In this document: in pieces, positions 29,901 to 42,089 of the stretch
Layout of the letters: every line of letters starts with the position of its first letter
Position numbering within the stretch: position 1 is the stretch's first letter
Assembly (NCBI GenBank): GCA_018398585.1
Contig: JAGTTD010000010.1
Coordinates: 26,886,638-26,950,637, forward strand
Direction of reading: 5' to 3'
Length of the DNA: 64,000 nt
Source of the DNA: Simmondsia chinensis
Taxonomy: Eukaryota; Streptophyta; Magnoliopsida; Caryophyllales; Simmondsiaceae
The notes under the pieces: model-generated
What the model was told of the DNA's origin: nothing
The model's database searches: none
Seen by the model: only the letters and a program-made list of their open reading frames with translations
Made by a program: the position numbers and the translations under genes

Positions 29901-32630
29901 TACAAGTTTGCTAGGCTTCGGAGGAGGGAAGTGAGGATCACACCTAATATTCCAAGGATCTTGATTACTGAATAGGGAGTTTCCAGTGTCAATCATATCA
30001 TCGCTACGATTAGGAGGGGATATTGAAGACTGAACATTACTATTTGTGATTAGAGTTTCAAAATCACTAGAGGCCACCACTGGCTCAAATCTGGGAGCAT
30101 CTTCCTTCCCGTTGCTTCCAGGTGAAACCTGATCAGCCATACAAGCTGGATTAACCCCAGGAAATGCAGGAATACCATCAGTTTGGTGAATTCCATGCTG
30201 TAGCTGTGGATTTGATCCTGAATTTCCAAGGATAGGGACTTGTGCCATTTCGTATGACTCCACAGGCCGAACGTTATGCTGGTAAGATACTTCCCTGGTG
30301 GAGTAGGGAAACATTTTGCTCAGCCCCGTCTGATGTATTTCAACAAGAGGCGCTGGCTTACTATTAGGCTGCTCAACAGGTGGCTTCTTATGCTCATGAC
30401 TCAAAAGAATTTCAGGCCGGTTTATCAGGACGTCCTCTATTCTTCCATCAACTGGTCTTAGGTGTCTATGTGAGATGCCCATGGCAGCTGTTTCCTCCTT
30501 AAAGATAGAAGCCGGGATCTGGAAAGGGTATTCTTTTGCCTTTTCACCAGCAAGCGGTTCTGGAATTTGGAAAGGAACAGCACCAGTGGAATTATCACCA
30601 TTACGAGGTTTATTCAGTAAGAATTCCTGCTCAACCTGGCTTGAGGGAGGAACAAAATGCTTCTGGACAGCATCTCCTAAGCGAGATTGAGGGAAATTTC
30701 CAGTTGTTGCAGCATAAGGAGTCTGCAGTTCACCTGATACACCCATGGAAGCCAAATTTTGGGGGGCCCCAGTTGCCACTGGGTGAGAGCTTCCAGTATC
30801 ATAATTTGTTGGACCAGAAATTATTGTAGTAGGACTAGGTGCATGTTGATCAGAAGTGCCTTCTCCTAAAGGCTCACTAGCAACCACCATGTTCGCTGGA
30901 GAGATTCTGGCTATATCCTCTGGACGAAGACTGTGGTAAGTAGAGATTGTATCAGAGAGAGTGGTCGAACTGTTATCTCTCTGGTCCTGCACCACCGTGT
31001 CCGAATGCATATGAGGCAACGCTTTCTGACACATAATGCAGTCTAGCGTTCTGAGGTCTTTTTCAGGTAATACCACCTGTTGATGAGGCATCCATCCCTT
31101 AGATAAGGAGGCTACATGCTCTTGTGATGGAACCTGCTGCCAGCCATAGCCCGCTCCAACACTAACAGGAGGGACCTGGGCATGATATGCACTGAAGTTT
31201 TTGTCAGCAGGAACCGCAACAAACCTTGGAGCTTGCATCAGTGGCCGAACGGTATTTGGGTTCATGCTTAAGTTTGAAGAAGGGGGAGCTGTTGTCATAT
31301 GCAGTGCAGGTATAAATTGCTGAGGCACCATGCCTGGAGCATTTTCACGGAACTGTGGCTGAACAAGTACAGGAGTAGGAGTTCCCAATACCTGAGGATT
31401 TGCATACACGACCTGGGAAGGAAGCCTTTGATACTCACTTCGGCTAAGCACAGCTGGGCAAGGATCCACATAACCTTGCAAATATGAAGATCGAGGAGGC
31501 ATGAAATTCAGCGGTGGTGGTGGTGCAGGAAAGGCCGTTGATCTTTCCAACTCAATCTCAGGCTGCGAAGATGCAGCTTGAGGAGTCGATATGGGTACGG
31601 GAGAAACCATGGGAAGTGCAGTAGCTTCAGCATAAGCTGTAGCATTGGCTTCTACAGACACCAACCTCGAAGCATTGTCATTAGAGGCAGCTGAGTCACT
31701 TCTAGGGGAGAACATGCTGGTTGATGGTGGCCCCATAACATCCTGAACAACTGCTGCGGCATCAACTGCCTCTGTCCCACTCACATCGGAATTCTGGGTT
31801 GAAGCTGCACTTGCAATACTTTCCTTCCTCGTAATACCAACGGCAGGCCCTTCTACAATTCCATTAACAGCGTCCACATATCTCTGTCCAGTATCTTGCA
31901 GTTCTCCAAGCTGCACCACACCAGAAGCATCAAGTTCTGAAGCAGAAAACAGAAACACCCTAAGCTTTGCAGACCCATTCGAGGACCTCTCCATCAACTT
32001 CTCATACTCTTCCATCATATTATCGAGATCATCAGGACAAGAAACTGACACAAGGGCATCGAAATCCTCATCAGGAAGCTGGTACTTTATCACCACAGGC
32101 TGCCCATAAACGTCCACCATCTTCTGAACCAATTCACTAAAACTCACATCCCTCCTAACACTGATAATCCGAGTTTGCCCTCCAACATATCTCAACATCC
32201 CATCACTCGGCCGAGGAAGTATCTTCCCCCCGAAACTACACAAAAACTTCACCTTCTTCCCTGACACCGAACCCTCACCACCATCATCAGTAGCTTGATT
32301 AGCACCATTGCCACCAACCCGTTCCCCAATATTTGGACTATAAACATACCCAGATGGGCTAACACTGGGAGTATTAACGGGCAAAGGCATTTGTGGGACC
32401 CACCCTGGCACAGCCGTTGCCTGCCCAAAATTAGCCCCTCCAAACCCTAAGCCAGCAACAGAACCACTATCCGACGGCGTTACCGTGTAGTAAACAGGCA
32501 TAGAATGGGGGCTGCTAGAATACGATGCCCCGGGGGCCCGACCGGGGGCAATGCGGGTCTCATCAACATTGCTCCTAGCAACATTTATAGGTATCAGATC
32601 TTCAGGTGCTGAGTTCTGATCAAAAACCAT
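23920..32630 (-). CDS. Raf-like MAPKKK with N-terminal PB1 domain
   Basis: Nine exons: 32630-29768, 29672-29485, 29336-29268, 29183-29031, 28954-28791, 28628-28481, 27019-26897, 24971-24884, 24122-23920. All GT/AG phases agree and sum to 1332 codons, TAA at 23920-23922. PB1 lies at residues 126-212 ([18 protein letters not shown] with its Lys; acidic [17 protein letters not shown]). A long Pro/Ser/Gln-rich linker follows. The kinase starts near 1050: glycine loop [17 protein letters not shown] Lys 1074, catalytic HFDLKSDN (Asp 1176; the R of HRD is F), DLG in place of DFG (1198-1200), WMAPELL, and [15 protein letters not shown]. Such PB1-Rafs (B4 subgroup in Arabidopsis) phosphorylate SnRK2 kinases in osmotic stress; the subgroup here is inferred from length and layout. 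HFD and DLG appear to be family variants, not damage. Confidence 0.93.
24225..24800 (+). mobile_element. Worn TRIM-like element in kinase intron 8
   Basis: Two similar edges: TTTCACATCGATCATATGTG with ACTAAAATATATACTATGA near 24240, and TCCCACATCAACCATGTGTG with CCTAATATATACCAAGG near 24737. After the first comes TTGGTACTAGAGTCATTG (24325-24342), which resembles the tRNA-Met primer site TGGTATCAGAGCC. LTR, PBS, short non-coding core and LTR is the TRIM layout. The ends and target duplication are not clear. Confidence 0.4.
25205..26768. mobile_element. AGCTTGAGC-rich DNA element in intron 7 (outer)
   Basis: Left part (25205-25440) and right part (26620-26768) share AAGCTTGAGCTC-type composition. 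Their ends roughly mirror one another (AGGGTGTATTTGAGCCGAG against CCTCGTGTTCAAAATCG). This is typical of a common plant non-autonomous DNA element. It is split by the foldback element at 25453-26607. Confidence 0.45.
25453..26607. mobile_element. Foldback element with inverted 60-bp tandem arrays
   Basis: Ends GGGCAAAATATATTAAGA and (from the right) AGGCAAAATATAGTTAGA. Each arm is a tandem array with a 60-bp period: left 25471-25760 (about 4.7 units), right 26330-26590 (over 4 units), in opposite orientation. A unit reads CCCCTTGAACTTTGCAATTA, then AACATAACACACCCC, then CACTTTCAATTTCATAAAAT. Between them is a very AT-rich core with one C/G patch near 26308-26323. No coding capacity; the 20-residue repeats in translation come only from 60 being a multiple of 3. 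Target duplication unclear. Confidence 0.75.
27577..27735 (-). mobile_element. SINE copy S4 in kinase intron 6
   Basis: On minus: TTTGGAAACGGCCTCTGTAC, ATAGCACCCTGTAGGGGTGA, TTGCGCACATTTTACCCTCC, CAGACCCTGCC, GGTAGCCTCTCTAAGGCACA and a GGTGGTGGTGG tail. Same body as the other SINEs. Its orientation is the same as the host gene, so it is transcribed with the pre-mRNA. Confidence 0.65.
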
Positions 32631-33110
32631 CTATCTAACCAAAAAATCTTCACAAATCAACCCCCAAATGACCCAAAACAGGGAAAAAAAAAAAAAAAAA
32701 AAAAGACCGCACAAGGGTTTTTCAAGATTCTTGATGGGTTTTACGATCTCAAGATTCCCACCACAACTATTCAATTAAGCATCATCATCACTAGGGATTA
32801 AAGCACAACATCGAATCAAAAATTGCAAAATCTACAAAGAGATAAGACAGAAAGAATCTATAGAGTCGAGAGTATAAAGGATGTGATACAAAGAAATCGA
32901 GAAGAAAGCGAATCCAAGATTGGAACAAGAAGCATCTCAAAACGGCGCCGTTTTACAGCTCCGTTGAGTCTTTTGTGCGTTGTAATCTGTCACTGGGAGT
33001 GTTCTTTATTGCTTCTTCAGCTCGATTGATTGTAAGGGAAATCAATTTTACAGGGATAGTGACGAGCGATGACAGACAAGAATACAGAGAAAAAGGGGTT
33101 CTTTATACGG
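32631..33110 (-). promoter_or_regulatory. Kinase 5' UTR and possible TATA
   Basis: Upstream of the kinase ATG lie an A-run on plus (32683-32704) and then GA-rich sequence. A TATA-like CCGTATAAAG on minus is at 33110-33101, which would give a leader of roughly 430 bp if unspliced. A leader intron is possible but not visible with confidence. Confidence 0.3.
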
Positions 33111-33523
33111 TTTTCTTGGGGATTAAGGTAGGAGAAGAAGAAAAGAGGGAAGAAGAGACACGGGGGATGGGGTTTCATGCACCTCCTCCTTCAAAGCGGT
33201 GTAGTGTGTTGCCCACAACAGATGGAGACAAAAGCGAGGTGGGGTGATCTGGTAGGGTATGATGGTGACTTTTCTTCTATTTTCCTTGATCACTTGCCAT
33301 TTTGGTCATTGAACCCCCATAAATTTTCTTTTGGATAATATTATTGTCCAATAAAATTATTATTATTATTATTATTATTATAATAAGATTATAACTAGAA
33401 ATAATTATAAATAAGTCGTAGCAATATATATAATGTAATAGTTTATCATTAAAACAAATAAGACAATTTAATATAGATGTTTATAGACTACTTTTTTTTT
33501 ACTAATTTCAAGCCTAAATGTTA
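33111..33523. other. Upstream spacer with (TTA)n
   Basis: Presumed upstream region of the kinase. ATT repeat at about 33356-33381 and AT-rich sequence after it. Nothing else. Confidence 0.4.
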
Positions 33524-33526
33524 TAA

Positions 33527-34456
33527 GGTTGTGTTTGAAACATGGAATTGGAGCCCAAATTTTTAATTTTATTGTTGGGTTCACCTGCTAGAATTGAAAT
33601 TACAATTTCACTGCCCAATTTCGTGGATTTAGAGTTTAATTGAAAATCATACTTTCCAATTCCTAAAGGTCGGGGTAAGGAATTGCAATTTCATATTAAT
33701 TCCATTAATCTAAAACCCAAAAATGGCCTTACTTGATTAATCTAAATCCAAGATAACTCAAAATCTAAAGACTTAGACACAACCTATAATTTGACCCAAA
33801 CTTGAAATCATCCAACTCAAATTACTTGATCTTGAAATGATCGAAATCACCTTAGCTCAAAATCCGAAGTGACCCAACCCGATTAACTCAAAACTCGAAA
33901 TGACCCAAATCCAAAAAATGAAACTACTTGACCTGAATATGATGTAAACAAGTTGAGTTGAAGTGAAAAAGACCCAACCAAATTGACCCAAAAACTTAAT
34001 ATGAGCCAAAATGACCTAATCCATCTCATACTCAACCTAAGATAACTCAAAATTTGAAATGATACAATTCATTTGTCCCAAAACTAAAATGACTCGAGCT
34101 TGAAATGAATGAACTCAAACCCGATCATAACTAGCTTGAATCCCGAAAAGACCTAACCTGATTAATTGAAAATACGAGGTAACTTGAACACCAAATGATC
34201 TGACGCGACTTGAACACAATGTGAATCACTCCAACCAAAATCCAACTGTAGTTGATTTAAACTTGAAACACTCCAACTCAATTGACAGAAAACCCTTGAT
34301 GATTCAAATCATTATGAAATTATAATTCGAATCTCCAATTCCTTTTATGAACCAAACAATAGAATTTTAACTCCACTAGAATTCCAGTTCTATCAGAATT
34401 GGAATTACAATTGCAATTCTATAGTTCAATTTTAATTTCATGTACCAAACAGAGTC
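33527..34456. mobile_element. Tourist-like (PIF/Harbinger) element, 930 bp
   Basis: Ends GGTTGTGTTTGAAACATGGA and (from the right) GACTCTGTTTGGTACATGAA, flanked by TAA on both sides (33524-33526, 34457-34459). TNA duplication and a GG..CTGTTTG-like end are typical of PIF/Harbinger MITEs. Subterminal GAATTGGAATT-type sequence is at both ends. The core (33770-34290) is a loose array of CTCGAAATGACCCAA-like units. Non-coding. Confidence 0.65.
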
Positions 34457-34459
34457 TAA

Positions 34460-35094
34460 GTATGGACTAATCTATTTATAATCTAATAAAAAACACAGAA
34501 TCCCCAACAACATCAATTGGGCTTTGGTTTAGTCTCAAGTTTTTCTGGTTTGGGCGGGCTTGGACCAAAACCAAAATAAGCTCAACTTGAAAACCGAGGA
34601 CCATACCAAAATTGGATCCTTACCCCTGACGCTCCAATTCCCCTTCCCTGCCTTCAAATCTTTACCCTACTTGCAGCCCCTCCCTTTCCTCCCACCCTCA
34701 CGTTGCCGTTAAATAATTGAGCAAACGGAGGTATCAGAGGAAGGACACTTTTGGAAGAGGCATCATTCACGCAAGGGACACATGAACCCTCCTACCCACC
34801 ACCAATGCTTCCCTTCCTCTGTCCCTCATTAGCCCTCATCTATTGTCCACCTTCATAACTATTGTTGAGTATCAACAGACTCCCTATAGCCTGTTGATCA
34901 TCAATATAATATCAAAATAAACAATGAGGTAGGGTGGGGATTAAAAGTTCATTTTGAAAGTTGATTAAAACCAATTTCAACCTACCTTATGACAATAATG
35001 TGTAGTTAACTCCTTTTTGTTTAAAAATTAAATAAGCTTAGAATGATGAGATTCAAACATAAGATCTTACTATATGACTTTAATCTGTGTGATG
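34460..35094. other. Spacer, nothing recognised
   Basis: No repeat ends or frames; a C/T-rich stretch lies at 34620-34700. Confidence 0.35.
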
Positions 35095-36209
35095 TGTTTA
35101 CATTCCAAACTTCAGGGAGTTGGGACGACACCGTTTTGAGGCTAAAAGTCATGTGTTTATAAAGTGGGGCCATCCTTGAGGGATGTTGGACCTTTAGATG
35201 TTAAGATAACATCGTCTCGAGCCCAATTGGTTCAAGAGTTAAAATCTCTTAAAGGGTATCAACCATTTGAGATGGTTGAAGGGGCTAACGGAGGCTCGAG
35301 CTCGAGGGACTTCTCAGAAGGTTGCAAGATAGGTAGTTTTGAAGCTCATGGCAATTACTTGGAGCGCATTAACAAATACGTAGGCCTCAAGTCTATCCAA
35401 AAGAACGTGAGGGCATTTAGAATGGACTCCAATGAGTTATGCAGATGTGGGGCTTCCAGAAAGACACTCGAGCACACAATCCCAGGGCACAATCAATGCA
35501 TATTCAACATGGAAAAGAAGCATTGAGGTAAACAAGGGAAGGAAATGCCAGAAGAATAGGAAGCATCAGTTATTTTCTTTTTTCTATAAATAAGAGATAC
35601 TATTATAGTTGTAAAGTGTCCAGCACTACCATAGAAACTTCTTTAAGTTTCTTTACAGCACACTTGTACTTTTTACCTAGGAGTAGCATGACTTAACTTA
35701 GTCTAGCTTAGTGAAGATCTTTCTTGTACTTGCTTTCTTCAAGGCAATACAACTTCTCGGGTTTCAGGTATGAAATCTGTATTTTGATGTGCTCCCACAA
35801 TCACAAGTTGAGAATTGAGGTATTCCTTTAAGGCTTTGATGGCTGAGGTTTGATATTGATTGCATTGGTCTTAACATCGATGTCAATGCTTAATAAGTTA
35901 GGTAAACTTAGGTTTGTGTTATTGCTTATGGGCTTTGATGGCTAAGGCTTGACCTTGATTGCTTTTGTCCTAATCTAGTAACCCAAATCAGGTTTGCTTC
36001 ATTTATTTCTTGTCAAATTCTAACTCATTCGAGCTACTACAAGTCAAGGGTGTTAGGCCTAAAAATCTAATTAACTCGAGCTTGTAAGTGGATTGCTGAG
36101 CTTTTGAGTTTGTCTCCACCACAGTTCCTAGATGTTAAATGTATGAGGAAAGATTCCTATGGACTTTGCTCCGTCATCCTAACTGCCATTTGAGCCATGT
36201 CCATATCCT

Positions 36210-36256
<47 letters not shown>

Positions 36257-36437
36257 ACACAAAAAATATAAAAGTCTTCTTAATTAGAGCATAAGCAAAA
36301 TCTAAAAAAGTTGCAAACTGAAGTCAGATTCACCAAAAGTACCCTTCCTTTTCCTCGAAAAGGTGATTGGTTGAGGTCAAACACATGCAGTCCAGAATCC
36401 AAGCCCGCTCCCATGTTGTTGTGAGTCCCTTTCTGCA
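35095..36437 (+). repeat. Gypsy 5' LTR (about 1343 bp)
   Basis: Parallels 44171-48104 apart from the insertion there. TATA box TATAAATA at 35584-35591. A frame of 120 codons (35164-35526) lies upstream of the TATA; its counterpart in the 3' LTR stops after 61 codons. The LTR holds an (AT)n run at 36213-36254 that is CT/CA-rich in the other LTR. Confidence 0.75.
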
Positions 36438-36451
36438 TGCTTGGGCATGCC

Positions 36452-36466
36452 TTTTGGCGACCATAG
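36452..36466 (+). other. Candidate gypsy primer binding site
   Basis: TTTTGGCGACCATAG just inside the 5' LTR. TGGCGACC-type sites occur in some plant Ty3/gypsy elements. The distance from the LTR edge is about 14 bp, which is longer than usual. Confidence 0.35.
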
Positions 36467-36557
36467 TGGAAGACTCAACACAAGGCGCAATTGTCTTTAA
36501 ACCCACTGTGGATTATCAAATATAGTCTCACACCATTCACCAATGGTCAGAACTAGA

Positions 36558-36559
<2 letters not shown>

Positions 36560-36602
<43 letters not shown>
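36560..36602. repeat. (AT)n microsatellite
   Basis: About 20 AT units in the gypsy leader. Confidence 0.9.
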
Positions 36603-36605
<3 letters not shown>

Positions 36606-36799
36606 ACCTAAGGAACCTAAAGGGTTAGCCTTGATTAGGTCTCCACTTGAGCGCCCCTTAGAACAAAGCCTGGCTTCACGGGGGGATGACACAAGTCATA
36701 ATTGTGATAATGAAAGTGTAGGTCCATGAAAGAGTTTCAAGGCCATGCTCAAATGCCGAATGGAACTTGCTGATCAAAGGCTTGAACAGGCTATGAAAG

Positions 36800-39490
36800 A
36801 GGTCCATGAAAATTAACGTGTTGAGACAGAGCGTACTCTAGTGGTTCAGCATGAAAATTCAGCCGCAATGAGAGCCATTATCAATGTTAGGACCTCAATG
36901 AATGAAAGGCTTCATAAAGAAACTACTAGAGTCTTGGTTGAAATGAACTCAGTCCTATCTTCCAACGCTACCCTTATAGCTAAGGACATGGCAAGGCGGA
37001 CAGTAGTTCAAGTCGAGCCTATCATGATCAGGCAAGGTAAGACTCATAATCGCTGAGGTCAAGCTGTTAGAGAGGACATTATGCAGTTAGGGCCCGTTCC
37101 TCCTCCCTCAGTTCCCATTGGGTACCCTTATGATGTTCCATCAAACTCGCGAATGCCAGTGGCTTAGGTTTATAACACTATCACTGAGAGAAGAGGGAAC
37201 CCAACTATGGCTAACCCAAGTGCCATTCACTTGGATTCTAGCTATAAGAATGACTGCACAACCTATGGATTTGTTGGCCCTTTGAACCAAGTATATACCT
37301 TGGCTTTAAGGGCCTCAACACCAATGTTTAAGTCACGCCTATCACTGAGATAGTGGGGCACAACCATCCATACCCTTCGTATGTTGGAGAGGCTACCTTG
37401 AGGCCTAATTAGAGCCTCAGATTAGGTACACAGGGGCAAATTTTCAATGCTGGGGATCAATGTTCTCCTCCTAGGCCTCTTTTTATATATGAGACTGGGG
37501 GAGGGGGGGAGGAAGGAAGGGAAGCAAACTTCCTGCATCCACAAGATCAGACCTTGGGGTTTGTTCAGGCTAGGATGGCCTAATAGCTTGTTAATGTAGG
37601 TGTGCCTTCAGGCATGCAACATATCCAATGATCTTTTTGTCCATACTTCATGGCCAATTAGCCAAATGGCCAAAATGATCAAGGGGCCTACATATGTGGG
37701 ACATCATTCCTTTCCACATATAACTATTATTGGGGCCCAGCATATCTTGTAGATCTCCCTCGAGATCCTCATCCCTTTGGGGGCCATAAGTAGGCACATA
37801 ATCATGTGCCAAACCTACCCCTCTAAGACCAATTGGCTACCCTTATTAAGCAGATGCATGGGTCAGGCCTCAGAAAGGTCAATAGACCCCTTTATATCAT
37901 ACCCTAACTATATTGACAGGGACCATTCCCTCGAGGATATAAGATTCCTGAGCTGACTCTTTTCTCAAAAGAAGGGAGCGTATTCCCTCAAAGAAATAAT
38001 ATTCTCGAGCTTATTCTCTTCTCAACACCAATGTTCAGGTCACACTTATCGCTGAGACAGTGAGGCATGACCGTCCAAACCCTCCTTATGTTGGAGAGGC
38101 TGCCTTAATGCCTAATTAGAGCCTCGGAGTAGGTACGCAGGGGCAAATTTCCAATGCTGGGGATCGATGTCCTCCTCCTGGGCCTCTTTTTACATATGAG
38201 ACTGGGGGGAAAGCTAACTTCCTGCATCTTCAAGATCAGACCTTAGGGTTTGATCAGGCTAGGATGGCCCAATAGCCTGTTAATGTTGGTGTGCCTTCAG
38301 GCATGCCACATATCCAAGGATCTATCTGTCCATACTTCATGACCAATTAACCAAATGGCAGAATGATCAAGGGGCCTGCATATGTGGGACAACATTCCTT
38401 TCCACATCCAACTATTATCGGGGCCAAATGTATCCTGTGGATCCCCCACGAGATCCTCAGCCCTTTGAAAGGCAATGGTAGGCGCAAAACCATATGCCAA
38501 ATCTACCCCTTCAAGACCAATTAGCTACCCTTATTAAGCAAATGTATGGGTCAGGCTTCAGAAAGGTCAGTAGACCCCTTTATATTAAATCATACCCTTA
38601 CTATATTGGCAGGGACCACCCCTTCCCTCAAGGATATAAGATTCCCGAGGTTACTTTCTTCTCAAAAGAAGGGAGCATATCTGCTCTCGAGCATTTGGCA
38701 AGATTCAACTGCCAAAGCAAGAGACAACTGATAACCTGTACTTGAAACTTAGGTTGTTCTCTAGTTCTTTGGCAGGGATGGGGTTCCAGCGGTACATTAG
38801 TTTACCACCTAATTCCATTTACAATTGGTATGACATAGCCAGACAATTTCAGGCCCAATTCCAAAAAATGGAACTAGGAACCTCTATGATAGGATTGGCT
38901 CGAATGAGACAAAAGCCAAGTGAATATGTTGAGGATTATATTAACCGGTTCAAAAGAGTCAGGTTAAAATGCATACTGACTCTTCCTGAGGTTGAATATG
39001 CCAAGTTGGATTTAAACAGATTGGATATTGAGTTTAGGAAGAAATTTGAAAACTCAAACTTCACAACTCTCCTTCAGTTAGTAGAGTGTGCCGCTACGTA
39101 TGAGTCTGTCTTGAAGGAAGAAAGCCTAAAGAAGAATATCATGTATGGAGCCTACATACATGACCTGATTGACGAGGAAGAAGATCCTCCATGCGAAATC
39201 GATGTTATTGAATATGTCAAAGGACCTCCCATGTTTTATAGTCCTTTGGTAAATAATGATATTAAAGCCAAGAAGTGAAACTAGTCCCAAGACTTCAGAA
39301 AATACTCATTTGACCTCTCAAAAGCTAATATTATATTTGATTGGCTTGAGACGAATAATAAGCTCATGGTTAGGGGGAAACATAGGAAATCTAACCCAAT
39401 CACTAAAGGAGAAGGTATACTGTAAGTGGCATGATTCTTTCACCCACTCAAAAAGGAATTGCGTAATCTTCAGGAACATAGTTTAGGATG
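36800..39490 (+). pseudogene. Gypsy gag pseudogene with internal duplication
   Basis: N-terminal coil-like piece at 36841-37056 (ERLHKETTRVLVEMNSVL). After a disrupted stretch the capsid-type gag domain runs 38742-39278: PPNSIYNWYDIARQFQAQF, RQKPSEYVEDYINRFKRV and FENSNFTTLLQLVECAATYE. Then YCKWHDSFTHSKRNCVIFRN (39418-39480), the Cys/His tail. A 0.7-kb tandem duplication lies at 37316-38650. Gag forms the particle coat; this copy is broken. Confidence 0.75.
37316..38650 (+). repeat. Tandem duplication, about 707-bp period, in gypsy gag
   Basis: ACACCAATGTTTAAGTCACG at 37318 recurs as ACACCAATGTTCAGGTCACA at 38025. The parallel continues through TATGTTGGAGAGGCT, GGGGCAAATTT, GAGACTGGGG and TTCTCAAAAGAAGGGAGC. 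The units have diverged from each other, so the duplication is not recent. Confidence 0.75.
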
Positions 39491-40949
39491 CCATTGAGGC
39501 AAGGGAATTCATTTTCCCCGGAGAAAGGTAAATGGGTGTCCACAAGGATCCATTCCTTAGTCATGTTTAAGTTAACATCATTGATACTATTTTGAAACAT
39601 TGTTCAAACTAATCACTTGCCCTCTTGTAGGAGAGCAATGGTCTTGAACAATATTCAGAAGGTAAGGATAGCAAATAGCCAATTCCCCATGTTGGTTCTT
39701 GAGAGAATCTTGAGATTCCTGGCACCTGTGCATGTGTTGGATGATGAGATATGTCATTGGTATATCACTGAGCTCCATTCCACCAAAAAGTGTTTGATTT
39801 TCATAAGCCTATTGAGCAAACTTCGCAACAAGTCAACCATTTCGTTGTCAGTGGCTGAGGAATTAACTATGAAAATCAACGGTGTTCCTGGACAGATCAC
39901 AAATTTGACAAGCAGAGAGAGAGTATCTCGAGACCTAGGGAGAGTATCCTACAAAGTATGTCGCGACTACCACGGGAAGATACAAGGGGCGATGAGGAAG
40001 CTTAAGCTCCTCCTTGATTATATTTTCCCTACAGATCCACTCTTGGAGGTAAAGATGCCATTTGAGAAGTCCTTCATGCACGAGCCAACTAAAGATTCTA
40101 CGTCAAAGGCTCAGCTAATCATAAGGACTCGACATCCATAGAAGAACCCAAAATACCACCTGATTGAAGTGGACACCAACTTGGGATCATGAAAACAAGG
40201 GCAACAACCCTCAGAGCTTCACTTTGGTAATGTATAGAGGAGAAATCAACTAGAGCAAGAAAATGCTAGCTCTTCCAAGGTTACGCAAACTTAAAAGAGG
40301 AGGCTGCTTAGCAAGAAGGTAGCAAGACGAAGGCCTAATACTTGTTCGGCCATGGATTCTAATAAGGAAGACAGAGGCCATGAGGACAAGTGTACTGAAC
40401 CAATGGATCTCAAGGCGCCAAAAGGCAAGGAAAAACCTCTAGATGCTGGCACTAAAAGTGAGCCACATAGGAAGCTCAAAAGATAGCTAGCTTCTCATCT
40501 TCATAAGGAAAAGAATTTTGGTGGGATAAGCTTGCCAAGAGTCCTCGGGCTTGAAGAAATCAGATGACAAGGAGGATTACAATCCCCTCAACACCAATCT
40601 ATTGGAACCTATGGACCGTGTAAATCCAACGTGGTCTAATATAAAGAATGACTTCCATGGAGAAAGACTTCCCCAAACCAATGGAGGAGTCTAAAACCTG
40701 CAAGGTTGAACCAAAAGATCTCAAGACCAGAACGTGCAAATTGATGACAGTCCTGGAAAGGAGACTGACCAGGTATCCATATACAATTTGGGTCACTCCA
40801 TGAACAAGCTGACATTAGAATTTCCCTGCTCCTTCCTTTGGAGTTCATGGCAACTAAGACGTAGGGGAGCCTCAAAGGGGATGTAATAACATTAGATGAT
40901 GATCCCCATATGGAGAACATGGCTGAAGTGACAGCTCTCAATGGTAATT

Positions 40950-41510
40950 CAGATCTTTTTTTTCTTTTAAAGTTAAGTCTTCAACATCCAAGTCAACAGA
41001 TAACTTTCCTGACGTGATGAAGATGATGTTTGATGGTCCTACTACTGCTAACAAACACATTAAGCTTCTATACACCAAAGCCAAATTTGATTGCATTCTC
41101 ATGAATAAAGTCTTAGTGGATAAAGGCGCAGCCATCAACATCTTTCCTTCTTAAATGTTGAGGGTTATTGGCAAATCTTGAGATGACTTAATAACTTCTG
41201 ATGTGGCAATCTGTGGCTTCTCTGGTGCCATTACCATGCCTGAAAGGGTCATCCCGATTGAGTTGACTGTTGGCAATCTAAGTTAGTTAACAATTTTCTT
41301 TATAGTGGGTACCACCTCAAGCAATAATGCATTGCTTGGGAGAGATTGGCTACATGGCAACTATTGTATCCCGTCTTCACTCCACCAGTTGTTAATCTTC
41401 TGGAACCATGATAAGTATGAGGTTGTTATGGCAGATGACAAGTAAATCACGGCTTGCTCCAACTTCATTGAGACAAAATTCTATGAGGATGGCATGGGAC
41501 TATTACTTGT
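40950..41510 (+). pseudogene. Gypsy retropepsin pseudogene
   Basis: Reads MNKVLVDKGAAINIFPS then stop, with GGAAVN-type neighbours as in plant retropepsins. The family active site is DGG or DSG, here DKG. Downstream are GFSGAITMPERVIPIELTVG and NNALLGRDWLHG, the usual second half. Several stops. Confidence 0.65.
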
Positions 41511-42089
41511 GAGAAGGACCACTCATCAAAATGCCCAACATGAAAATCTAATAGCCATCTTTGTGAGCCCACTCACTGAGGCTGAGTTTGATCAGGCTAA
41601 TGTGGAGTTAGATGGCTCTGACTTTTAGGAATGTAAGAGAGCCCTTTTGGATGAAGGGGACTTTCAAGGTACGTGAGAAGCATTGTCGAGGGAAGCAAAG
41701 TCTTCCCATGAAGGCTTAAAGGGCCATTTCCTCAGCCATTGCAAAGCTAGTGGCTTAGCGTGCTAAGGATCAATTATATGCACAACAACCATTATTTTTG
41801 AAAAAGGCTTTGAAGTCCAGCTGATATAAGAAAAAGAAGTGGAGCTGTCTGATCTAAGAGCAGCACCAGCTAAAATAGAGGACTTGAGGGCTGAAGTTCA
41901 GGACCATCTCCTCAAGGTTGACTTGGGTTCAGTAGAAGACCCGAGGCCTACCTATGTCAGTGCTTTGCTTCCTAAAGAGTAGAGGAAGCAATACATTACC
42001 TTATTCCTCAAGTTCAAAGGAATGCTTTGCTTGAGACTATCACGAGATGCCTGGCCTAAAAAAGAAAGTTGTTGAACACAGATTACCTA

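Noticed and set aside
30276..30829. Plus-strand frames opposite kinase exon 1
   Set aside because: Antisense shadows of the long coding exon with no family motif.
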